Positions 47,983 to 58,688 of a DNA stretch of 64,000 nt are shown piece by piece. The notes beneath the pieces were generated by a model. It did not search any database. It saw only the letters and a program-made list of their open reading frames with translations, and was not told the DNA's origin. Made by a program: the position numbers and the translations under genes. Within the stretch, counting starts at the first letter, position 1. Every line of letters starts with the position of its first letter. Origin of the DNA: Meandrina meandrites (lineage: Eukaryota; Cnidaria; Anthozoa; Scleractinia; Meandrinidae); contig OY855908.1 in NCBI GenBank assembly GCA_963693305.1, forward strand, positions 38,941,305-39,005,304. The letters run 5' to 3'.

Positions 47983-48820
47983 AATTTCTTATTCCACTAT
48001 TAAGGACGTAAACAAGTCAAAGTTTGGGACGTTTTGTTCGGCCATTTTGTTGCTCCTCTTTGCGGCTGTATTTTGGCCCTGTTCTACAGTGAAATAACGT
48101 GTCATATTTTGGGCGTTCTCTTGACCTAATATGGTAAAATGGCGCAATAGTGGCCAATATTTTGACTGGCAGCAGTTACAACTCTTGGATAGGAGTGGTA
48201 GACCAATGAGAACTCAGAAAGCGGCTTAACATACACGGACGAAAACGCCTTTATTGACCATACGGCAGAGTGGAAGAAGAGAAAGTGTGTTCTTATAATT
48301 CTATATGATATGGGCGAAATCTAAAATGAGCTTACAAGAAATTAGCTTTTTAACCTTTTATTTCCAGTGTAGTTTCGTAGATGAATTCACGTGATAATAA
48401 TCTTTCACAGCGAGTCACTTTTTCTTCGTACCTACCATACATGCATTTAAATGCAAAAATTATTTATTACCTAACAAAGAAATTCCTTCATCAACGAGAT
48501 GACTGTAACAAAAATATTTATTTACAGGACTGACATTTTCAGGCTGCCATTTTAAAATCTTTCTTACAGATACTTCAATTTGAAGAAAGTACATCTCCCA
48601 TCGCCCAAAAATCAGTTGTCTCAGTGTGCATATATTCCCCGGTTATATCAAAAATTATCTGCACAGCAGATAAAGCGAAGCACTCCAATTCAATTTTGAA
48701 AAGTCAAATAAATACACATCAAAGAAATTTTCCCGTGTTTCCCGAATTGCAATTTAAGCTGATACAATGCAGGGCTTGTGAAACTCGTAGCGTGAACAAT
48801 TTGCAATGTCTTCCAATAGT

Positions 48821-49249
48821 TCAATATGAGGTGTTCCAAAAGTCTTCATCGACAATGTTTTCCTTTTTAATAACAACGCTGAACGCATCGGCGTTTCCTT
48901 TAATCGTTGACTCATGATTTCCAATGTTTGTCAACAATTCCGTGAGATGATGGATGTAAAGTGCAGCCAATCGCACCGTTTCTATCTTCGATGGTCGTTT
49001 CTCAGTTGGTAAAAGCGGTATTAGCTCTCGAAGAGTCTCGAAGGCACTGTTTATGACTTGCACGCGGTTCCTCTCCCGTGCATTCGCTGACTTTCTTTGC
49101 TTGCTGACTCCAGTTAGCCTTGGACCTCGCCTTCTGTGCTTTTTTCTTCTCTGCACCAGGGAAGAGGGTACTTCCGGTTTTTCTAGCTTGCACACCGGTT
49201 TGCAAGCACTCATAACTCTAATACCACCTCCCATTGTTGAATTGACCAT
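48821..49249 (-). CDS. bHLH transcription factor (cluster gene 4)
   Basis: Single exon, 142 aa; Met1, Met6 and Met13 are all possible starts. [19 protein letters not shown] (34-52) precedes the basic region [12 protein letters not shown], helix 1 [16 protein letters not shown], loop [10 protein letters not shown], helix 2 [15 protein letters not shown]. The tail [19 protein letters not shown] is acidic/aromatic and matches in style the spliced tails of genes 1 and 2, so the intron seen there appears to be missing here. A possible 5' UTR acceptor (TTTAACAG) lies just before the ATG. CACATGTG, containing E-box cores, occurs about 65 nt upstream. Helix-2 RLAALYI groups it with genes 1 and 2. Confidence 0.88.
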   Translation of the reverse strand: MVNSTMGGGIRVMSACKPVCKLEKPEVPSSLVQRRKKHRRRGPRLTGVSKQRKSANARERNRVQVINSAFETLRELIPLLPTEKRPSKIETVRLAALYIHHLTELLTNIGNHESTIKGNADAFSVVIKKENIVDEDFWNTSY

Positions 49250-51807
49250 TTTTCGAACCTGTTAAATAAAGATATCTCAGTTGTCGCAACAGTTAATATG
49301 TATATTAGGTCACATGTGAAGGCAGTGCCCCGTTAAATACAAGTTTACCTCTCATACCTGGGTTTACCTTATAGGTTGCCGTTAATTAAATGTTTTTGTT
49401 AAGTTTGCTTGTTAATGAAATCGATGAGACTAGTGTTCAGAAATTTCTCTTTGTACCAACAGAGGCTTTTCATAAGATAATGAGATTTAGTTTGTCTTGG
49501 TCTTTGGACGGACTCGGATGTCAACAAACAATTCTACATTAACGTACTCTAAAGTACGCTCAAGCTTAAAACTGAAGAACAAACAGCCAATTAAATCAGT
49601 TCTCAAAAGCAAAAGCAAACAGTGAGTACCAAATGTAGTACTAATCGATATAGCTTTAATTTGAATGGCCACACTTTATCAGTAGTCAGCAGTCAGTAAT
49701 GTCAAACATTCAGAACCATTTTATTGGCTTTAAGTCTACTTTACTTACAAGTTTAATCCGCTGTATATTAATAAGACTATTGTTAGGGGTGTTAACTGAA
49801 ATACAGAAAGAAGCGAAAGAAATATTTAATACCACAACTGAGTTTTTCCAACGGCTTAAAAAGTAATAAAAATTTAAAGTTCACAATCGTCCGTAAACGA
49901 TTTTTTAAATTTCGAAATTGGCCGACGATCTATCTGGAACAGTCCAAAGGTCACTAAAAAGGCTTTTGTATTATAACAATGTAGCATCGGTGCCACAGCG
50001 TATCAGTTATTTTATCCGGCAGGGACATATTAGTTATTATCTTCAGGGGGCCCAAAGCTCATTCAGTATCAGCCTCCGTGAGTAATTGTTTCTGAACAAT
50101 AATGGTCATGTCAGGGCCAAGTTGCTTTGGTTAACAAAGGGGTCGCCAATGTGCATTTTCATAGTGCCTCTAATTGCAGCACAACCCGAAATTACTTGTT
50201 CCGTAAACTACCCGCGGGTTTTTGTTAAATATGTCGTCTGAACTGGCGTAGCTCAAACAGGTCAAGTTGTTGGTACAGTTTTGTAACACAATTTCCAGTC
50301 TAACGTTTCCGAAATTAATGGCTGCTGAATTTAAATGCCTACCTTAAAAGAGGCTTGATAAGTAAAGCTGACTAGCTCTGAAACAAGCTGAACTATCCAG
50401 GAAGCGAATCGAAGTGTTTGTTTTATGGAAATAAATAAAATCACTTTCTGCTAACTAAATCACTAACACACGTTCTGCGACAAAATGATGAGTGCATCCA
50501 GCGCGTGCCATGAAAATAACAATTTAACGATTGGCTTAAGGTTAAATCACTCAAGAGTAACTTCTCGAGACAAAAATATAATAAGATCTTACCTTCGTTG
50601 TTTGATCTGCGTGCTATAAAATCTCGGTTCCGTAATTGAAGCTCTTGTGATGAAATATTGCCCCCGTTCGTTCAAAAGATGGAAACAACTTCTGCTGGAA
50701 TATGCTTTGCTCGACTTGATTCTCACAGCGGGTTACTTACCTCCAACTAAACTAGGGGGTAAAGAATTTAAAACTCTTTAAAAACAAAATACACTTGTGC
50801 AATAGCAGCGTTCTTTGCGAATACCGTCAATATCCTCAGGTGTGATGGTTAGTCGAACGTATTAGCGATTCCAAATTTCTAGACCCAGTCGAAGAGGTTA
50901 TTACATGGCGAAGATTAATGATATAACTATCAGTTATAGCTCACTTTAAGCCTTATCTCGTAATGGAGTTTTCCGTTTGAGTGATTTTGAAAGAAGCCGA
51001 AGGAGTCATTATTAATTGGGTCTGAAAAGAAACTGTGTCAATTGGTACAACTAGGTTTTGCAGAGGGAAGAATTCTTCCTATCAGCATTTCTGCCATACT
51101 AAAGCAACCACAATTGGAATTTGTTGGTTTAAATGTAAGAAATGTCACCTTTATTCACCAATAACTTTTTTATACAGAATGCATATTAAAAATAGACTTA
51201 AGCTAGCCTGAGGGGAATTGAACGATTCTTAACATAAATTTTTCATGGCTAACTGCACTTGTGTTTACCATTTTTCGGTCGCAGACGTCATACCTTTCTT
51301 TCCCTTTTCACGCAGGTTTAAAATATCTTAAATTCAACCCACAAGAAATGAGTTAATAATGAACTGATTTATTTTTTTCAATGATTAAATATATAGTTTT
51401 ATATTCATGGCTGCTGGAACGTTGAGATTGTTCCATTCAAGGAGCCTGGGATGGAGTTAGTATAGTTCAGGGCTATTATATTCAGACGAAACCCGTATTT
51501 TCATAATAACTGGTCGATCGACAGATGCCTCCAAGAACCAGGTACACATTATCTGATCAGGAAGCCGATGGAGCCGAATGCAAAAAAGTCTGTCTATTGC
51601 AGAAATGATCTATTTACTCATTGTAAACCTCAAAAATAAAGTTTTCTCCATTAAAGTGTCAGATAAGTGTCATCTTTTTTTTTGGTTAAAGCGGTTGTCC
51701 TTATGCCTCGAGTGACGCGTAAACTGCACCATTATGCGACGTAATCGCTATTTTTTAGCACTAAAGTTTTTAAGCAATATCTTGTTTTGCATGATTCCTT
51801 AATGTGA
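49250..51807. other. Intergenic between bHLH genes 4 and 5
   Basis: AT-rich; no ORF, repeat or RNA gene recognised. AATAAA on the minus strand near 51367 could serve gene 5. Confidence 0.5.
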
Positions 51808-52140
51808 TCACTGACTTTCTGCTATACCTTCAGCATCCGTCTCTTTGCAGACCCTGAAATCTTCTTCCTCTTCTAAGATGGATGACAGCTGCGAGATGTA
51901 AGAAGTTGCGCCAACTATGACATCAAACTTTGTGGCTTTGTAGCTGTTCTGCGATTGAGGAATGAGAGTTCGTAGAATTTGAATGTAGTTATTAAGGATA
52001 TTCACGCGATTTCTTTCCCGGGCATTTGCTCTCTTACGTTGTTTGCTGACGCCGGTCAGTCTTGGACCACGACGCTTCTTGCGCTTGCACGTCCTCGGAG
52101 AGTCTTCTTCTGTGAATCGCTCCGCAGTTGATGGAGCCAT
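51808..52140 (-). CDS. bHLH transcription factor, divergent HLH (cluster gene 5)
   Basis: Single exon, 110 aa. [17 protein letters not shown] (19-35) and basic region [12 protein letters not shown] are fully conserved. Helix 1 is LNNYIQILRTLIPQSQ; the loop lacks the usual EKxPSK and reads NSYKATKFD; helix 2 is VIVGATSYISQLSSIL, where siblings have xRLAAxYIxxLTxxL or IWxAA. The very acidic EEEED follows at once, and the C-terminus is short with no tail exon. DNA-contact residues are intact while the dimer face has changed, so partner choice may differ (inference). Start chosen because it gives a short N-terminus like gene 6 and 7. Confidence 0.85.
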   Translation of the reverse strand: MAPSTAERFTEEDSPRTCKRKKRRGPRLTGVSKQRKRANARERNRVNILNNYIQILRTLIPQSQNSYKATKFDVIVGATSYISQLSSILEEEEDFRVCKETDAEGIAESQ

Positions 52141-52305
52141 AATGTATCCTTGCCAGGAACTTTTTGCCTCTAAAACTTTCGTTCAAGATTGTCTACTCCT
52201 TGCAATCGTTATCTAGCTTGCAGCTTCTAGTCTGGCGTGGAGCCCTTTGGATCCCAGGTCAATCCGGCAGCTGGTCAACAATAAGTAAGTTTAAAATAAC
52301 GCACG

Positions 52306-52313
52306 CTTATAAA
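52306..52313 (-). promoter_or_regulatory. TATA-like box, bHLH gene 5
   Basis: TTTATAAG on the minus strand about 165 nt before the ATG, with an E-box CAGCTG at 52268-52273 between it and the gene, the same order as at gene 1. Confidence 0.4.
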
Positions 52314-53783
52314 TCATAAGCTTGTAATGGATTCCTTCAGGCAAGATTGTTTACCTTGCACATTTCAATATTGAAACAAAGGAACAATTCAAGCCTTACT
52401 GCACGTATCCTATTTGTATAGTTAAATATACCTTTTAGTGGCTGGTCAACAAACTCTGAGAAATTTCGCTCAGTAGAAGTGTTTAACTGATGATACATTT
52501 TGTCAATTAGTATTCTTGCGCTTAATTCGTATTTGACTGGTTTTATCTAATTAGCCTGTTTTTTAAGAACAACTGTACTTCCAAAAGGAACCAAGTCACG
52601 GTAGGTGGTCTGGCGAGAATTAAATCAAATGTAAGTAATTTTAAAACCACAGCTAAATCTAACCATTTTTACAAAAAACAGGTGAATTTGAGTTAATATC
52701 ATGATGAGTACAGGTCTTAGCTTACAGGAGCAGTCAGGTACACGTCGTATAGTTGAGACGCTGTATACTCGCTGCCTCGAGGGTGTTTCTTCAAAAAAAT
52801 TGCCAATTCATCAAAGTCACTCTTTGTCGGCTTGCCAGCCACGTGCGGCACTCACTGGACTCCAACAAGACTAAAGATATTGATTACCTCCTTTATTGGT
52901 TGGCTATGTTTTCATTTTACGTACGTAGGAAGCATGCCTTAAGCAGGCAAAGGACTCAATACATCTGTCAGTATACTGACTAGCTAGCCTATCTGACCGC
53001 GCCGGTCTTTATGTGGACTTTTGTTTGAATAACTAATAAAGAACCTTGATATTGTCTTATCAACATTGACGGATCATTAACAGATTGTCTGGTAAGAAGA
53101 GTGTGTAAAATGTTTTGGATTCTTGTACAATTTGTATTTGGCATGACAATGAATTCTGTCTCTGCTGGAAAAAAAATTTTGGACCGCAGTAGGGAGCTAA
53201 ACCACACAAAAAATAAACAAGTAAAGTAAACGACATAACAAGATGACAAGAAGACAGGAAGTTTATGTTTGAATAGCAAGAACAATATTGTTATTGTCTT
53301 TTCCAAAGGAACATCAAAATTATATTTCCCAGCTATAGTTGTGAACTTTTCTTTTCTTTTTATAGATCACAATGAGCATATAAGTTTCAATTTATTAAAA
53401 GTTAAACGGTCTTAAACGAAAAATTCAAATAACCCCTTGCACCTAATATCATCGGGGATTACCAAACTGACATTGATGAACTTCAACCATTTCTGAAGAT
53501 TACCTAGAATAATGAACTGTCAAATGAACACGATATATTTCTATAGGTGGAGTTCAAATTTTGAACTGTTCACCGCTCTCTTTTTCTCTCGTTGATCGTT
53601 GAACGCGCGAGAATACTCGCGAGTGCTCGCACCGCCTCACGCTCCACGCTCTCTGTTTCTCTCGCGCTCCGCACTCTCTGTTTCTCTCGAGTTGTTTCTT
53701 TGCGTTGACAAATGGCGAGGCTGTGAGCAGTCTAAAGCTCGTTTGGAACCGTTCGCGATCTCGTTTGGACCCGTTCGCTTAAG

Positions 53784-53926
53784 GAGACAGCTCGGCCTAG
53801 TGGTTAGGGCGCTGGACTTGTAATTGGAAGGTACTTGGTTCAAATCCTCCTCCCTGCCACTGGATGGATTTGTGTTCAGTGGTCCCGAATTCAACTCCTC
53901 CACGCTTAAATAAAGTGATTTATTTA
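53784..53926 (+). mobile_element. tRNA-Thr(TGT)-headed SINE
   Basis: Head GAGACAGCTCGGCCTAGTGG; A box at about 53794-53812, anticodon-loop remnant CTTGTAA (TGT), B box GGTTCAAATCC at 53837-53847. The body continues to CACGCTTAAATAAAGTG and TTATTTAA. It matches a coral-type SINE known to me by sequence; not checked against a database. Confidence 0.7.
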
Positions 53927-55211
53927 AGGTCTCATTCTCCACAGATAGTATCTTGTCAAATCTTGAGTGTCCTCCTTTTATGTTTTCTCTCTCGCTTGAC
54001 TCTGATTACCTTACTGAGTGCACGTGACCGATCCCTCTCCATTTGCCAGTCCACTATTATGTTCTTCGTTTGATTATACATGCGAAAGCAGGCACAGTTA
54101 AACCCCGGATAATACTTTTCAAACAGGAAAACAATGTAGCTTTGCTTTGTTTCCACTTCAGAAACAGGCAATGTGCCGAGGCCAGTGTGCTGAATTGCGT
54201 AGTTTTACAGGGTTGGAGCAGCAGTTAGCCGAATTTACGAACTAGCTTAATGGTCAGGCAATAATAAAAATAACGAAAGCAATACCATCGTTAACCAGTA
54301 TGGAAGCCACAGGAGCAGATGATTTCCCATAAGGAGCATTAGATCAGAAATGGCAGCACGGTCTGTCATGTAAGAAGACATACCACACGTCTGAAGGCAA
54401 GGTTCCAAGAAAATCTGCGTGTGTAGGAGGTACCAGGAGATCATGTCATTATCGACGCCAGGGAGAGAAAACAGCGGCGAGCAACCTTATGCCAGTGACC
54501 AACACTGAAGTAGGATTCAGGCAAAAAGTGCTTGCATAGACAACAACTTTTATTTGTACTCACGGAATACAAGAAAAAAATAAATGGAAATTAAGTAGAG
54601 TACTGGCTGCTTTGAATAACCACATGTACATGGGAATAATGAGGAGCCGGGCAGCGATTTCAGCTGATTGCTCATATCGCTATATATATTACTCATCATC
54701 ACTGAGCAATAGATTCAGTTCTCGCTATACATTATTTTGTTTACTTTAAAAAGGATTTGAAACATTAGACAGAGATATCTTATGGAAATTGATAGGATGC
54801 CATAGCATACCAGGGAAGGGTCAACTGATCACCAGGTATACAATCCAGACAATGGCTTTTCAGACAGTGCTGCATGGAGGAGACATCTTGTATGCTATCA
54901 ACCCGATTATGCAAGGCGCAACTCAGGTCAAGAGAAGCGGTATCCGGTGGATCCTCATCGACCAGATGATCTTGCCCTTCTCTCTTACAGCTTTCACTGA
55001 ATGCAAATGAAATGGCAGTTAAGATGGGTCTTCGCATCAAAGTCAAAGCAAAGTCGGTTGGAATAAATTCAAAAATCAGCACCAACAACGTCATGAGGCT
55101 GTGATTGGAGAGAAGGGGAGGAAATCATTTATCTGCCAAGGAAGAATCATCAAGAATTATCAATACCACAAAGTAAGAACTGTAAAAGCCAGAACTGCCT
55201 TTTCTTTCATA

Positions 55212-55408
55212 GGGGAGCAGGGGTGGCGCAGTGGTGAGAGCGCTCGCCTCCCACCAATGTGGCCGGGGTTCGATTCCGGCCCGGTGCCATATGTGCCATA
55301 AAAACTAACACTTCCAAATTCCAATTCGATCTGGAATACACAGTGTCCCCAATTAGCACACTAGTGCTAAATACATTTGACACTTAAATAAAGTGATTTA
55401 TTTATTTC
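55212..55408 (+). mobile_element. tRNA-headed SINE
   Basis: GGGGAGCAGGGGTGGCGCAG head; A box about 55224-55243, B box GGTTCGATTCC at 55267-55277. The body contains CAGTGTCCCCAATTAG and ends ACTTAAATAAAGTGATTTAT plus a short ATTT repeat. Last bases match the tail of the SINE at 53784. Confidence 0.75.
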
Positions 55409-57475
55409 TATTGTTATCTCTCTCAGTTGGTTTACATACAGGTTACGAAAGTTAAAAGGAGCCTAAATTGGACACACGCTTAGGGGTTCGAACGAACCCC
55501 CTAAATTTTTGAAGTCGGCATTTTTGGGGGATTGAAAACATAAAAAAAAATTTTACACAAAACAATCAAAAGACTGTGACCGGTCGATTACACGGACGAC
55601 TACCTTCCTTGCCAGGATTATCGGAGGAAGCCGCAACATTTTGGCACTATGAATGAGAAGTTCTAATCTTTTGGATTGGTAATTCATCATAATTCATCAT
55701 TCTTTCAGTTTCTTGTCCATTCATCCACCCTGCATGTAATTTTAATTTTTGTGTTTTGAAAACTGTCTAAATGCACACATTCATTTCTTAACATTTCAGA
55801 ATTTTTTTAGAATGAAAATTACTTTTCGAAGAGCTAATATTGAAGGGAAATGCATCCCACCACAGAAATGATGCCAAAATGCAGGAAATGGCACTTGAGA
55901 GAACCTAAATTTGCAAAATTTCCTGGGGGCATGCCCACAGACCGGCCACTAGAGGCTCGCGCCTTCGGCACCCATGTTAGCGCCTCCGTTGATAAAAAAA
56001 ACATCCCAAAAAATAAAAGAACCCCCCTCAACAGAATCCACCCTATGGGCCTGAAACCTGTAATTGTTACTAAAGCTGAACAACGGAGGCCTCGCAAAAC
56101 AGCGGCTGAAATGAAGAAAGGAGGCTTACTAATTAAAAATGTTTGATAAGTAAAATAGAAAAGAATTGTCAGTGGCCTTTAGCTCACTATGGAGTAAAGA
56201 AGCATATGAACAATGATCAAACAGCTGAATTTCTTTTTTACTTGGGTCAATATTTGGTAAAACCAACTTATCTTTCACGACGAAATCTAACTTTCACTAT
56301 TTCTTAAAAAAACGGTCGGGACAATGAGCGAGTATCTGATTAGAAGAGGAGGTGTCCGTTTATGAGGTGCGTCAGCTTATGTGTGCACTAAAAGATAAAA
56401 TGGCCGAACTCGCAAGTGGGCGTCAACTTAAAGGGCGGAAGGTGCCCATTAGCGGAGTTTGACCCCATCTCAATTGCAGGATATCTACCGCCTTCCAAAA
56501 AAAACCACCAACAACAAATAAAGATTTCGAGATAATGAGAAATGTGAACCTTTTACATTATTAAATTAACCGCTTTTACACGGTCACTGTTTTTAACATG
56601 TAACCTCCATGAGAAGAGATCACCAGTCATTTGTTACGCGTGACGAGGGTACTATTTTAACAGCGCCAATTGCAATTTATTGTGATAGATCAGTTCACCT
56701 AAATTACCGTGCACAGCATGCAAGAAACGACGAAACAAAAACTAAGATTTTATCTGTACGACGAGCTCTCCAAAATCACAAAATATACATGGCAGTTTGG
56801 ATTACAACATTTCAAGTTGTTTGACTACTTTTATTACCTTTTTTTTAAAGAAGAACCAATGGTGTCGACACCTAATATTCGAGTGACTTCTTGGTATTTA
56901 TTTTTTTGCGGCAGGTAGATGTGTAGTCTAGTCCAAATGATGTTGTTTTAGGGGCTGTTGATTAGCTCAATATTCACTCAGATGTCGCCATTGTGTCGAC
57001 GCCTCTTGCGATTACAAAGGTTTAGCGTATTGCAAAACCGGGTCAGTACACAAATAACAAAAGGTAGCTATGGTGTCTTGTCATTTTTCGATACATTTAA
57101 GGCATTTTTTAGTCTTAAATATGAGCAATTCAGAAATAAATATATCAAACTGTATTATCACCTTTATCTTTTCTGTGTAACTGGATTGTCCGTGTAGACA
57201 AGTGTGTCCTAAAGATTGTAAACATTTGTATTTATCATTTAACTGTAATTAGGTGTTAGGAAATTCCCGATAGTAATGATAGCAATGATAGAAAATCTCT
57301 TCATTCGCAAAGTCATTCGCGACGAAGCTAAAGGGATTAAGTTTGCACATTAGACATACTTTCACGATCGCAAAGATTTTTTACGAGCAAAAAGGATATT
57401 AAAAAAATGATAAAGGTACTATCGAGGAAAAGGCTTAAAGACATTCGATCGTCTTTTGCTGGTATTTGTTTTTTT

Positions 57476-57482
57476 ATATAAA
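57476..57482 (+). promoter_or_regulatory. TATA box, bHLH gene 6
   Basis: TATATAA after a T-run, 167 nt upstream of the ATG, similar spacing to genes 1 and 5. Confidence 0.45.
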
Positions 57483-57648
57483 CACTTCTGGCGGTTTATG
57501 TCTCTGAGATTGGCGATAAGTGTTGTTTTATCTCAGTGCCCCACTCCACTCACAAAGTGCAAGGTATCAAGCGGAAAATATTACGTGATGGATCAGTTTT
57601 ATTATAGACCTCGGCCTAGTCAAAATCAAGCAGTGTTCATTTACAGGC

Positions 57649-58688
57649 ATGGCTGAAGAATTTGAACCTTCGATTTTCGCCGAGGACAAGAAGAAGAGAA
57701 AACGGCGGGGACCCCGTTTAACCGGAGTCAGTAAGCAGCGAAGGCTGGCCAACGCCCGAGAGAGAAAAAGGGTGCAGGCTTTAAACGAGGAAATTGAAGT
57801 TTTGAAAAGTTTGCTACCCCTCTCGCCACGTGATAAAAAGCCAACAAAAACGGAAGTTATATGGCTCGCAGCCGAGTACATCGACGAGCTAACTCAAATG
57901 TTGCACAAGCCACAAAACCAGGATGAGTTTGTCGGGGAGCCCTTGCTGGATTTTGATACATTACTGGGGATAGATATCGAAAAGCTCTTTGAATTGGACG
58001 GTAAGTGTAAAATTGACCTTTAACAGGGTAGATTACCGTCGTTTTGCATTACCAGCAGGATTAATTTGACCCTTGTATTTACGTTAAGCTCCGCCGGACA
58101 TTCTGCGGGCTTGATCCATACATTTATGGAGCTTTTACGTGTCAAGTTTTCACTTAGTTTTAGCTAAGTCACTTGAGGAACTCTTTGCCCGTTTTAAAAC
58201 TTCTCCATTGTGCAAAAACTGGGTTTCTCCCAGATGCCTTTCTAAGAGCAGCTTCATGCATATGCATGTCTGGGTTGCGCTAATACATTTAGACATAGAA
58301 ATCTCTCTCTGATCCTATTTTACAAGATTATTTAAAAACAATATTATTCACTCCCTTTGCTCGCCAGTATTTGATTATCATCACTAAATGATCTTTTCAC
58401 TCAAGAGAGCTACACCCTAAGCAGGACAATATGCGACAAGTCTATTATTAAAGCTCGTAAAGATGTGTATCTGTCAATATCATCTTCTAATCTTAATGGA
58501 CGGGCGAGCTTTTCACATGCATGTTCTAGTCGTTCCCTTTGTGTAATGCATTCCGATAGTTAGACCATAGCGGCACTGGTTGCGATGTTATCTCCCGATC
58601 AAAATTAACGTTGCGTGCAGACAAATTTACGTTTTCATTATATTTTCGTTATATGTCTTTTTCAGATATTGTTCCCGTCGTATTTTAA
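57649..58688 (+). CDS. bHLH transcription factor (cluster gene 6)
   Basis: Two exons: 57649-58000 and 58666-58688, 124 aa. Donor GACG|GTAAGT, acceptor TCTTTTTCAG, phase 1 as in genes 1-3. N-terminus MAEEFEPSIFAED is acidic. [18 protein letters not shown] (14-31) leads into basic region RRLANARERKRV, helix 1 LNEEIEVLKSLLPLSP, loop RDKKPTKTEV, helix 2 IWLAAEYIDELTQML. The post-HLH part LLDFDTLLGIDIEKLFELD is acidic/hydrophobic, and the tail exon adds only DIVPVVF. AATAAA lies near 59008. A TTTACAG sits directly before the ATG and may be a 5' UTR acceptor. PTKTEVIW is shared only with gene 3, its likely closest relative. Confidence 0.88.

Larger units (their letters stand above)
44979..48820. 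other. Intergenic between bHLH genes 3 and 4 (convergent)
   Basis: No gene confidently seen. Minus frames of 147 codons (45822-46265) and 154 codons (47128-47592) are open but have no recognised domain. A nested palindrome is at 47896-47982. Confidence 0.45.
52314..57475. other. Intergenic between bHLH genes 5 and 6 (divergent), TE-rich
   Basis: Contains two SINEs (listed) and a repeat-like zone at about 55470-56010. That zone starts with a small palindrome TAGGGGTTCG/CGAACCCCCTA and includes GGGGGCATGCCCACAGACCGG and GGCTCGCGCCTTCGGC, words I associate with coral DNA elements; its 98-codon ORF is not credible as a gene. GTGTCCGTTTATGAGG-type short repeats lie at about 56345-56465. CTCTGTTTCTCTCG occurs twice at 53650-53692. 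Confidence 0.5.

Noticed and set aside
55850..56146. 98-codon ORF
   Set aside because: Runs through a repeat-like zone with coral-type dispersed words; not a credible gene.
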